From: Nitrincola sp048264025
Lineage (GTDB): Bacteria; Pseudomonadota; Gammaproteobacteria; Pseudomonadales; Balneatricaceae
NCBI RefSeq assembly: GCF_048264025.1
Contig: NZ_JBLXDN010000009.1
Location: 1-64,000 of the forward strand
Length of the DNA stretch: 64,000 bases
Direction of reading: 5' to 3'
The translations under genes were made by a program, and so were the position numbers. How positions within the stretch are numbered: position 1 is the stretch's first letter; every line of letters starts with the position of its first letter. Under the pieces are notes generated by a model. That model was given only the letters and a program-made list of their open reading frames with translations. It searched no databases and had not been told where the DNA came from. Below, piece by piece: positions 1-7,653 of this stretch.

Positions 1-97
1 ATTCTTCATAGGACTCGCCTCTCTTTACTCAGATGCCGGTTTGCTTTCTCTACAGATTAAGCATGGCACATTGTTAGGGGGGCGGGTCCATCTTATT

Positions 98-133
98 TCC
101 TACCTGTAGGAGCTCGGTCTCCGAGCGATTTTT
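98..133 (+). terminator. Tandem hairpins with T-tract, REP-like terminator
   Basis: Two adjacent perfect inverted repeats are visible: TCCTAC/GTAGGA (98-111) and GCTCGG/CCGAGC with a TCT loop (112-126), followed by GATTTTTTG. Read on the plus strand this is a good intrinsic terminator for a gene left of the window. The string CTGTAGGAGC followed by a GC palindrome also resembles the REP elements known from pseudomonads. On the minus strand there is no T-tract, so it would not by itself end fadA transcripts. Confidence 0.55.
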
Positions 134-136
134 TGC

Positions 137-1315
137 TTAATCCAACCGTTCGATAATGGTTGAAATCCCCTGACCCATACCGATACACATGGTTGCCAGA
201 CCTAGTCTGCCGCCCTTGTCTTCCAGTATGTTCAGCAAGGTGGTGCTGATACGGGTGCCAGAGCAGCCCAGTGGGTGACCCAGTGCAATCGCGCCACCAT
301 TCAGGTTCACCTTGTCATCCATTTTGTCCAGCAGCTTCAGGTTTTTCAGTACCGACAAGCCCTGTGCAGCAAAGGCTTCGTTCAGCTCAACATAATCGAT
401 ATCTTCGATTTTCAGGCCGGCCTTTTTCAGCGCTTTCTGGGTAGCAGGTACCGGACCAAAGCCCATGATCGATGGATCGCAACCAGCCACACCCATGCTG
501 ACAATACGGGCACGCGGTTTCAGACCCAATTCCTGGGCTTTAGCCGCTGACATAATCAGCATGGCGGACGCACCGTCGGAATAGGCTGATGAAGTCCCTG
601 CGGTGACCGTACCCACTTTCGGCACGAATACCGGCTTGAGCTGGCCCAGGGTTTCCACCGTCGTCTCCGGGCGAATCACTTCGTCGTAGGTTAGCAGGGA
701 TTTAAAGCCCTTTTCATCATGCCCTTCAACCGGCAGGATTTCGTTATCAAAGCGGCCTTGCAAGCGGGCTTCATAAGCCAGGCGATGTGAACGGGCGCCC
801 ATCTCATCCTGCATCTCACGGGTGATGCCGTTCATCTTGCCCAGCATCTCGGCTGTTACACCCATCAGCATGGCCGCTTTGGCCGCGTATTTGGATGCCT
901 GCGGATTGATATCCACACCATGGGCCATATCGACATGCCCCATGTGCTCCACCCCACCGACCAGGTAAACATCACCCTGACCTGACAGGATCGATGCGGC
1001 GGCGGTGTGCATCGCTGACATGGAAGAACCACATAAGCGGTTGACTGTTTGCGCCGCAACCGTATGTGGCAAACCGGCAATCACCGCGGCGTTACGGCCA
1101 ATGTTAAAGCCCTGCTCCAGGGTCTGGTTTACGCAGCCCCAGATAATGTCATCTATATCAGCCGGGTTCAGCGCCGGGTTGCGTTTCAGAATACCCTGCA
1201 TCACCGCCGCAGACAGCCCTTCAGCACGAACATTACGGAAGGAGCCACCTTTGGATCGGCCCATCGGGGTACGTATGGCATCCACGATTACCGCGTCATT
1301 AGGTTGTAAAGTCAT
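137..1315 (-). CDS. fadA: 3-ketoacyl-CoA thiolase FadA
   Basis: Cytoplasmic thiolase that cleaves 3-ketoacyl-CoA to acetyl-CoA and a shortened acyl-CoA, the last step of aerobic beta-oxidation; it is the beta subunit of the FadBA complex. The 392 residues match the family length. The thiolase signatures are present: nucleophilic Cys95 in NRLCGSSM, His347 in GGAIALGHPLGCSG and Cys377 in MCIGMGQG. It starts 13 bases after fadB and is the last gene of an apparent etfB-etfA-fadB-fadA operon. A separate acetyl-CoA acetyltransferase-type thiolase lies at 15292-16476; this one is the FadA type by its linkage to fadB. Confidence 0.97.
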   Translation of the reverse strand: MTLQPNDAVIVDAIRTPMGRSKGGSFRNVRAEGLSAAVMQGILKRNPALNPADIDDIIWGCVNQTLEQGFNIGRNAAVIAGLPHTVAAQTVNRLCGSSMSAMHTAAASILSGQGDVYLVGGVEHMGHVDMAHGVDINPQASKYAAKAAMLMGVTAEMLGKMNGITREMQDEMGARSHRLAYEARLQGRFDNEILPVEGHDEKGFKSLLTYDEVIRPETTVETLGQLKPVFVPKVGTVTAGTSSAYSDGASAMLIMSAAKAQELGLKPRARIVSMGVAGCDPSIMGFGPVPATQKALKKAGLKIEDIDYVELNEAFAAQGLSVLKNLKLLDKMDDKVNLNGGAIALGHPLGCSGTRISTTLLNILEDKGGRLGLATMCIGMGQGISTIIERLD

Positions 1316-1328
1316 CAGAATTCCTCCG

Positions 1329-3479
1329 TTATTCGCCGAAATAGGTTTCGCCGTTCGCAGCCATCTGCTGCATACGTGCGGTTGGCTGGTACAGCGGACC
1401 TAAGTCCGCATAAGGCGCAGCCATCTCCAGGAAGGCCTGCAAGCCCATCTGATCGAGGTAATGCAACGCACCACCACGGAACGGCGGGAAGCCGATGCCA
1501 TAAATCAGACCCATATCGGCCTCAGCCGGGGTGGCCACTATGCCATCTTCAAGACAGCGAACTGTTTCGATACACAGAGGAATCATCATTCGGGCAATGA
1601 TCTCTTCATCGCTAAAATCACGCGCTGCGCCAACAATCCCTTCCAGCAGCGCCGGAACCGATTCATCAATCAGCTTGACCTGCTTGCCGCGACGGTCCAG
1701 CTCGTAGCGGTAAAAGCCCTTGTCATTTTTCTGACCATAGCGTTCCTGTTTATACATGCGATCTATGGCATTTTCGCCTTCATGTCCCATGCGATCCGGG
1801 AAGCCTTCGGCCATAACCGCATCCGCATGATGACCGGTATCGATACCCACTACGTCCAGCAGATACGCTGGCCCCATAGGCCAACCGAACTTTTCCATCA
1901 CTTTATCTACGCGGGTAAAATCGGCGCCATCACGCAGCAGCAGACTGAAACCGGCAAAGTAAGGGAAAAGTACCCGGTTCACCAGGAATCCCGGGCAGTC
2001 ATTCACCACGATCGGGGTTTTACCCATGGATTTGGCATAGGCCACGGTACGGGCGATCGCCGCTTCAGAGCTTTGCTCACCACGAATGACTTCGACCAGC
2101 GGCATGCGGTGCACCGGGTTGAAAAAATGCATACCACAGAAATTTTCCGGGCGCTGCAGTGATTTCGCCAGTGCTGTGATTGAGATGGTCGAGGTATTGG
2201 AAGTGATAATCGTGTCATCACTGACCTGCTGCTCCACTTCAGCCAGAACTGCCGCTTTGATTTTGGCATTTTCCACAACAGCCTCAACCACCAGATCGAC
2301 ACGACCAAAGTCACCATAACTCAGGGTCGGGGTAATCTGTGTCAGCACTTTGGCCATCTTCTGTGCATCCATACGGCCACGTTTAACCTGGCCGTTCAGC
2401 AGTTTGGTGGCTTCATCAAGACCCAGCTGCAAAGCTTTATCATTGATATCCTTCATCAGGATCGGCACGCCCTTGGAGGCAGACTGATAAGCCACACCGC
2501 CGCCCATAATACCTGCACCCAACACAGCCGCCAGCTTCACCGGCGTAGTATCTTTCTCAAAGGCTTTGCTGACTTTTTTAACATACTGATCTTTTAAGAA
2601 CAGACCCACTAATGCCTTGGTCACACTGTTGGTTGCCAGCTTGGCAAAGCCTTTGGCTTCGACCTGAATGGCTTTATCGCGGGTCATATTGGCGCTCTTC
2701 TGAATCGAATTCAGTGCCGCCATAGGTGCCGGATAATGTGGTCCAGCTTTGGCACCGATAAACCCCTTGGCGGATTCGAACGCCATCATCTGTTCAACCT
2801 GGTTTAACTTGATCGCGGTAGTCTTTTCAGTACGACGCGCCTGGTAATCAAACACACCATCTGCTGATTTAGTCAGCAGATCCAATGCAGCATCACGCAC
2901 AGCCTCAGTGGCAACAACAGCATCAACAGCACCATCTTTCAGTGCATCTGCTGCACGTTTTTCCGCACCACCACAGATCCACTCATTGGCATTATCCACA
3001 CCGATCAGGCGCGGCAGGCGTACGGTGCCACCCCAACCCGGGTAGATACCGAGCTTCACTTCCGGCAGTCCTACCTTGGCCTTGTCACCCATCACCCGGA
3101 AATCGGTAGACAGGCAAAGTTCGAAACCACCGCCCAGCGCAATACCATTAATGGCGGTGACTGTCGGGCAAGGCAGGTCTTCAATGGCATTGAAAATCTC
3201 ATGTAATGACAGCAGATGTTCAACAATGCTCTCTTCCGACTGATCAAACATCTGGCTGAATTCAGTGATATCGGCGCCGACAATAAAACAGTCTTTGGCA
3301 CTACTGAACATGACACCCTTGACGTCCGCTAACGCGCTAATGGCGGCAACGGCTTCACGCAGTTCATTCAGTGTCAATTGATTGAATTTATTAACACTGT
3401 CACCCTGCAAGTCAAACACTACCTCAACGCAACCACCATCAATCTGGCGCGCTGTAATCGCTTTACCTTGATAAATCAT
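1329..3479 (-). CDS. fadB: Fatty acid oxidation complex alpha subunit FadB
   Basis: Multifunctional beta-oxidation enzyme: enoyl-CoA hydratase/isomerase in the N-terminal half and L-3-hydroxyacyl-CoA dehydrogenase in the C-terminal half. The 716 residues are close to the usual 715-730. The crotonase part (about 1-190) has the catalytic glutamates Glu120 (GGGFELCLS) and Glu140 (GLPEVKLGI). The dehydrogenase begins with the NAD-binding LGAGIMGGG near residue 318 and has the catalytic His in GMHFFNPVHRMPLVE. It lies 15 bases after etfA and 13 before fadA, so acyl-CoA oxidation and electron-transfer genes appear co-transcribed. Confidence 0.97.
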   Translation of the reverse strand: MIYQGKAITARQIDGGCVEVVFDLQGDSVNKFNQLTLNELREAVAAISALADVKGVMFSSAKDCFIVGADITEFSQMFDQSEESIVEHLLSLHEIFNAIEDLPCPTVTAINGIALGGGFELCLSTDFRVMGDKAKVGLPEVKLGIYPGWGGTVRLPRLIGVDNANEWICGGAEKRAADALKDGAVDAVVATEAVRDAALDLLTKSADGVFDYQARRTEKTTAIKLNQVEQMMAFESAKGFIGAKAGPHYPAPMAALNSIQKSANMTRDKAIQVEAKGFAKLATNSVTKALVGLFLKDQYVKKVSKAFEKDTTPVKLAAVLGAGIMGGGVAYQSASKGVPILMKDINDKALQLGLDEATKLLNGQVKRGRMDAQKMAKVLTQITPTLSYGDFGRVDLVVEAVVENAKIKAAVLAEVEQQVSDDTIITSNTSTISITALAKSLQRPENFCGMHFFNPVHRMPLVEVIRGEQSSEAAIARTVAYAKSMGKTPIVVNDCPGFLVNRVLFPYFAGFSLLLRDGADFTRVDKVMEKFGWPMGPAYLLDVVGIDTGHHADAVMAEGFPDRMGHEGENAIDRMYKQERYGQKNDKGFYRYELDRRGKQVKLIDESVPALLEGIVGAARDFSDEEIIARMMIPLCIETVRCLEDGIVATPAEADMGLIYGIGFPPFRGGALHYLDQMGLQAFLEMAAPYADLGPLYQPTARMQQMAANGETYFGE

Positions 3480-3494
3480 TCCTGCTCTCCTGTA

Positions 3495-4424
3495 TTAGAG
3501 ACTTGCTTCCAGTTCGGGAACCGCGTCGAACAGATCGGCGACCAGTCCATAATCAGCCACCTGAAAAATCGGTGCCTCTTCGTCTTTGTTGATCGCAACG
3601 ATCACTTTGGAATCTTTCATACCCGCCAGATGCTGAATCGCACCGGAAATACCTACGGCGATATACAGATCAGGCGCCACCATCTTGCCGGTCTGCCCTA
3701 CCTGCATATCATTCGGCACATAACCCGCATCCACCGCCGCACGGGATGCACCCACCGCCGCACCCAGCTTGTCGGCCACTCGGTACAAGAGGTCAAAGTT
3801 TTCACCCTTACCCAGGCCACGACCACCCGACACCACAGTACTGGCCGCGGTTAACTCCGGACGATCAGATTCGGCCAGCGCTTCATGACTGAAGCTGACA
3901 TCAGCACTGTCAAATACCTTGTCCAGCATCTGTACAGAGGCGTTGCCGCCGTCAGCCGCAACCGGATCAAAGGCGGTGCCACGCACTGTCATGACTACGA
4001 CAGGATCACTGGTTTCGACTGTGGCGATGGCATTTCCGGCATAAATAGCGCGTTTAAAGCGTTGTGGTGACTCAACGGCCATCACATCAGTCAACTGGTT
4101 AACGTCCAATAGCGCGGCAACCCGCGGCAGGATATTTTTACCCGTAGTGGTCGATGCGGCCAGAATATGGCTGTAACCTTCCGCCTGATCCAGCAGCAAT
4201 TGACTGATATTTTCAGCCAGCTGATGGGCATAGGCCGGTGCATCGGCACAGAGTACCTGAGTGACGCCCGCCACTTTGGCGGCCTGCTCTGCAACGGCAG
4301 CGCAGTTGTGTCCCGCCACCAGCAGGGTGATGTCTTTACCTATCGCCTGAGCGGCGGCCAATACATTCAGGGTCACTGGTTTGAGTCCCTGATTATCATG
4401 TTCGGCCAGTATTAGAATACTCAT
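3495..4424 (-). CDS. etfA: Electron transfer flavoprotein alpha subunit
   Basis: FAD-binding subunit of ETF, which takes electrons from acyl-CoA dehydrogenases and hands them to ETF:ubiquinone oxidoreductase. The 309-residue length is normal. The C-terminal FAD domain shows VSGGRGLGKGENF, GAAVGASRAAVDAGYVP, QVGQTGKMVAPDLY and ISGAIQHLAGMKDS, the standard ETF-alpha fingerprint. Its start codon overlaps the end of etfB by four bases (ATGA), implying coupled synthesis of the heterodimer. Being upstream of fadBA places the electron acceptor in the same transcript as the oxidation enzymes. Confidence 0.97.
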   Translation of the reverse strand: MSILILAEHDNQGLKPVTLNVLAAAQAIGKDITLLVAGHNCAAVAEQAAKVAGVTQVLCADAPAYAHQLAENISQLLLDQAEGYSHILAASTTTGKNILPRVAALLDVNQLTDVMAVESPQRFKRAIYAGNAIATVETSDPVVVMTVRGTAFDPVAADGGNASVQMLDKVFDSADVSFSHEALAESDRPELTAASTVVSGGRGLGKGENFDLLYRVADKLGAAVGASRAAVDAGYVPNDMQVGQTGKMVAPDLYIAVGISGAIQHLAGMKDSKVIVAINKDEEAPIFQVADYGLVADLFDAVPELEASL

Positions 4425-5173
4425 GCAATCACCTTTGCTTCATTGCGCAGCTTGTCAATCAACTCTGCGACAGAACCCACTTTAATACCCGCACTACGCT
4501 GTGCCGGGGGCTCCACCGATACCAGGGTGATGTTGGACGCGACCGTAACACCCAGTTCCTCAGCCGTCTTGACATCCAGCGGCTTTTTCTTGGCTTTCAT
4601 GATGTTTGGCAGGGAGGCATAACGCGGTTCATTCAGGCGTAAATCGGTGGTGACAACGGCTGGCAAGGTGACGTTGAGGGTTTGTAAGCCCCCATCTACT
4701 TCACGCGTGACCTGTAGTGTTTTCCCGTCAATCTTCACTTCTGAGGCGAAGGTAGCCTGAGGACGATCAAGCAGGGCGGCCAACATCTGGCCGGTCTGGT
4801 TGTTATCCGAATCGATAGCTTGCTTGCCCAGTAAAATCAGATCAGGCTGTTCAGCTTCTGCCACCTTAGCCAGCAAACGTGCCACTGACAGGGCATCAGG
4901 AGCCGCCTCGGTATCAATACGCAAGGCACGATCAGCCCCCAACGCCAGGGCGGTTCTAAGCTGTTCTTCACAGGACTTGTTACCGATGGATACCACCAGA
5001 ATTTCCGTGGCAATACCTTGTTCTTTAAGGCGTACCGCTTGTTCAACCGCGATTTCACAGAAGGGGTTTAACGCCATTTTGACATTGGCGAGATCAACAT
5101 CGCTACGGTCAGCTTTGACACGAACCTTGACGTTGTAATCGATCACGCGCTTTACGGCGACGAGTATTTTCAT
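4421..5173 (-). CDS. etfB: Electron transfer flavoprotein beta subunit
   Basis: AMP-binding beta subunit of ETF, partner of the downstream etfA product. I chose the ATG at 5173 (MKILVAVKRVIDYN, 250 residues) because family members begin there and an AGGAG ribosome-binding site precedes it; an in-frame start 39 bases upstream would only add a non-conserved leader. ETF-beta signatures include LNPFCEIAVEQAVRLKE and LLGKQAIDSDNNQTGQMLA, the nucleotide-binding loop. It is the first gene of the etfBA-fadBA operon, with its own promoter in the 120-base gap upstream. Confidence 0.96.
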   Translation of the reverse strand: MKILVAVKRVIDYNVKVRVKADRSDVDLANVKMALNPFCEIAVEQAVRLKEQGIATEILVVSIGNKSCEEQLRTALALGADRALRIDTEAAPDALSVARLLAKVAEAEQPDLILLGKQAIDSDNNQTGQMLAALLDRPQATFASEVKIDGKTLQVTREVDGGLQTLNVTLPAVVTTDLRLNEPRYASLPNIMKAKKKPLDVKTAEELGVTVASNITLVSVEPPAQRSAGIKVGSVAELIDKLRNEAKVIA

Positions 5174-5220
5174 TATTACTCCTCTGATTGTTATTTTTTT
5201 CAAGGGTAACAATATGCGTC

Positions 5221-5280
5221 AGAGTGTCGCTTTTAACAATAACAAAATCCACCCGCTTGCATGACAAAAGCGATCACTCT
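5221..5280. repeat. Inverted repeat bracketing the etfB promoter
   Basis: Arms at 5221-5234 and 5266-5280 are complementary over 14 bases with one extra base in the right arm and are separated by 31 bases. One arm overlaps the predicted -35 box and the other lies at the expected transcription start, so the element could be a bipartite operator or a hairpin at the end of the upstream hydratase transcript. No T-tract follows the hairpin on the minus strand. Confidence 0.5.
5239..5267 (-). promoter_or_regulatory. Promoter of etfBA-fadBA
   Basis: On the minus strand, TTGTCA (5267-5262) and TGTTAT (5244-5239) are spaced by 17 bases, about 66 bases before the etfB start. Two 11-base boxes here, CGCTTTTGTCA and TTTTGTTATTG, are repeated exactly and with the same 14-base gap in front of the acyl-CoA dehydrogenase at 11.7 kb. 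The thiolase promoter at 16.55 kb shares the core boxes. Confidence 0.6.
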
Positions 5281-5293
5281 AAGAAAGACAATA

Positions 5294-6052
5294 TTATTTT
5301 TTCGGCTTTTGCATAAACGCCATAAACGCGGCACGTGCTTCATCTGAGCTTAAACGGGCCGCAAAAGCATCCACTTCAGAGACCAGCACCGACTGTAAAC
5401 GGTTATCATCATGCTGCTTCAGCATCGCTTTGCTCTGTTGCACCGCCTCGGCCCCCATGCTGGCCAATGCGCGCGCTTTATCCATGGCAAAATCGATCAC
5501 CGAACCTTGTTCTACACACTGATTCACCAGCCCGACTTCAACCGCTTGCTCAGCGCCAAACGCCTCTCCCAACACTAGCAGTTCAAAGGCTTTGCGATGA
5601 CCCAGGCTGGATGGCAACAACAGACTGGTGCCACCCTCCGGCACCAGCCCCATGCGCGTGAAGGGTAGCTGAAAGCGTGCGCTGGCATCCGCATAGACCA
5701 GATCACAATGCAGCAGCATGGAAGTACCGATACCTATAGCCACACCCGATACAGCCGCCACAACCGGCTTGGGGAAGGTTGAAATGCATTGCAGAAAGCC
5801 CAGCGGGATACGAATTTTCTCAGGATCATTGATCGCCGCGACAAAGTCATTAATGTCGTTACCGGCGGAAAAATCACTGCCACTGCCACTCAGCACCACC
5901 ACTCGCACGCCAGCATCTTTGGCAGCAGCATTCAGTGCGTCAGTCAGGGCCTGATACATCGCACCGGTCAGGGCATTTTTTTTACCGGGTCGATTCAGCG
6001 TCAGATGTAAAATACCCTGCTGCTGCACTGTTACTATTACGGCATCCGTCAT
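5294..6052 (-). CDS. Enoyl-CoA hydratase/isomerase family protein
   Basis: A 252-residue monofunctional crotonase-fold protein. The oxyanion-hole segments are visible: FSAGNDINDF near residue 65 and SGVAIGIGTSMLLHCDLVYA near 105. The usual second catalytic glutamate region reads GLVPEGGTSLLLP, as in delta3-delta2 enoyl-CoA isomerases and some hydratases. It overlaps the flavin-dependent oxidoreductase gene upstream by ATGA and is the last gene after fadD, DUF2889 and that oxidoreductase, so it probably acts in unsaturated or modified fatty-acid degradation. Exact substrate is not evident. Confidence 0.88.
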   Translation of the reverse strand: MTDAVIVTVQQQGILHLTLNRPGKKNALTGAMYQALTDALNAAAKDAGVRVVVLSGSGSDFSAGNDINDFVAAINDPEKIRIPLGFLQCISTFPKPVVAAVSGVAIGIGTSMLLHCDLVYADASARFQLPFTRMGLVPEGGTSLLLPSSLGHRKAFELLVLGEAFGAEQAVEVGLVNQCVEQGSVIDFAMDKARALASMGAEAVQQSKAMLKQHDDNRLQSVLVSEVDAFAARLSSDEARAAFMAFMQKPKK

Positions 6053-7038
6053 TTTGCTTGCTCCAGATAACCACTAGAGAGCTGTGCAAAGTGATCAGTG
6101 GCATCCCGATACTCATCCTGCAGACGTTCCACTAACTCAGCCACTGGCGGTGCATCGGCAATCGAACCCACACCCTGCCCGGCTGACCAGATACTTTTCC
6201 AGGCGCTGGCACCACCTTCCGGTGCCTGTAATTCCTCACCCAGATCTACTTTTTTCTTTTCACCACTGTCCGGCTCCAACCCTGCTTTTTCCAGGCTTGG
6301 TTTGAGGAAGTTGGCCCAGATACCGGATATTTTCGGTGTGTAAGTGATATCAGCGGCACTGGATTCAACAATCATCTGTTTGTATTCAGGGTTGGCGCGG
6401 CTTTCCCGGGTATTGATAAAGCGTGTACCCATGTAGGCCAGATCAGCACCCATCATCTGCGCAGTCGCGACATCCTGCCCCGTCGACATGGAGCCTGACA
6501 GAATTATAGTGCCCTGATAAAACTGACGAATTTCAGCCAGTAAAGCAAAGGGGCTCAGGGTACCGGCATGACCACCGGCACCGTTACACACAGCGATCAA
6601 GCCATCAACACCCGCCGAAGCGGCTTTTTTAGCATGACGCACATTGATCACATCATGGAACACCAGCCCGCCATAACTGTGCACAGCATCGACGAGATCC
6701 TTGACCGCCCCCAGGGAAGTAATAATCAACGGTACTTTGTGTTTGATGCAGAGTTCCAGATCAGCCTGCACCCGCGGGTTGGTATGGTGTACGATCAGGT
6801 TAACTCCAAAGGGTGCCGCTTTTTTGCCTGTTTCTGCTTCAAAACTGTCCAGAGCTTCACGTATCTGTATCAGCCAGGACTCAAAACCCTCACTGCTACG
6901 CTCGTTCAGCGCCGGAAATGTCCCGACGACGCCAGCTTTACAGGCCTCGATAACCAGCTCCGGACCTGACACCAAGAACATCGGTGCCGAAATTAAAGGC
7001 AAGCGCAATCTGCCCTGAAAGGATTCGGGGATACTCAT
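6049..7038 (-). CDS. Nitronate monooxygenase/NPD-type flavin oxidoreductase
   Basis: A 329-residue FMN-dependent TIM-barrel protein of the 2-nitropropane dioxygenase/nitronate monooxygenase family, which also contains the enoyl reductase FabK. Features seen are the start PLISAPMFLVSGPELVIEA, the central VNLIVHHTNPRV, CNGAGGHAGTLSPFALL with the conserved catalytic-type His, and the phosphate-binding GSMSTGQDVATAQMMGADLAYMGTRF segment. It sits between DUF2889 and the enoyl-CoA hydratase in the fadD operon. Many family members have no known physiological substrate; the neighbourhood suggests lipid metabolism or removal of a reactive by-product. Confidence 0.85.
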   Translation of the reverse strand: MSIPESFQGRLRLPLISAPMFLVSGPELVIEACKAGVVGTFPALNERSSEGFESWLIQIREALDSFEAETGKKAAPFGVNLIVHHTNPRVQADLELCIKHKVPLIITSLGAVKDLVDAVHSYGGLVFHDVINVRHAKKAASAGVDGLIAVCNGAGGHAGTLSPFALLAEIRQFYQGTIILSGSMSTGQDVATAQMMGADLAYMGTRFINTRESRANPEYKQMIVESSAADITYTPKISGIWANFLKPSLEKAGLEPDSGEKKKVDLGEELQAPEGGASAWKSIWSAGQGVGSIADAPPVAELVERLQDEYRDATDHFAQLSSGYLEQAK

Positions 7039-7068
7039 GTTGTTATTCTCCGTGTTAAACGCTGAGCA

Positions 7069-7623
7069 CTAGCCGTTTGGCGGCTCAGCCAAGTAGAGTT
7101 CCGGCAAATATTGCTGCACTGCCGGTGAATTTTGTGCCCAGGTATGGCAGGTATTCAGCAATCCCTTGGCACCCAGTTTGACCATATCCTCATCACCACT
7201 GGGCCAAAGTGTCTGGATGGCCGTAGTTGTCAGAGGTTTCAGCAACTCATTCAGGTGGGTGCAGCCTTGAACGCCCCCGGTCAGCTCCAGCGCTTTGCGG
7301 TGCCATCCTGAACCTATCCGTGTACCTTCCAAGCGCTTATAGACAGCCACGATACCAGGGCACATCTGAAAGGGTGTGGCATCCATGCTGGCCTCTACCT
7401 GATGAATTTTCAGACTGCGGTCCAGTGTCAGACGCATACGGATATCATGAAAATACTCACCCGCTGCAACAAAACCGCCACGCTCAGGGTTATCCAGTGT
7501 ATTAGTCTTTTTATCGGTCATTCGGGCTTCAATATCCCAAAGACCATCTTCCCGCTCATAGCCTTCACAAACGATCTGACGACGGTGGTGAAGCTTACGG
7601 CGAACGGGTTTAGACAAGGGCAT
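7069..7623 (-). CDS. DUF2889 family protein
   Basis: A 184-residue soluble protein that I recognise as the DUF2889 family from its N-terminal RRKLHHRRQIVCEGYEREDGLWDIEARMTD-type pattern (only part quoted in evidence: YEREDGLWDIEARM), the FHDIRMRLTLD core and the later MCPGIV and GCTHLNELL motifs. The function of the family is unknown. The His and Cys in GCTHL and the Cys in MCPG could bind a metal, which is inference. It is 30 bases after fadD and 30 before the oxidoreductase, so it is probably part of the fatty-acid operon. Confidence 0.8.
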   Translation of the reverse strand: MPLSKPVRRKLHHRRQIVCEGYEREDGLWDIEARMTDKKTNTLDNPERGGFVAAGEYFHDIRMRLTLDRSLKIHQVEASMDATPFQMCPGIVAVYKRLEGTRIGSGWHRKALELTGGVQGCTHLNELLKPLTTTAIQTLWPSGDEDMVKLGAKGLLNTCHTWAQNSPAVQQYLPELYLAEPPNG

Positions 7624-7653
7624 GTATTTCTCCTGAAATCTGTAGAGCAGAAC

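Noticed and set aside
112..126. Terminator for fadA on the minus strand
   Set aside because: The hairpin is present but the T-tract is on the plus-strand side only.
1461..2162. 233-codon open frame antisense to fadB
   Set aside because: Opposite strand of conserved FadB sequence, no ribosome-binding site and no family resemblance; a composition shadow.
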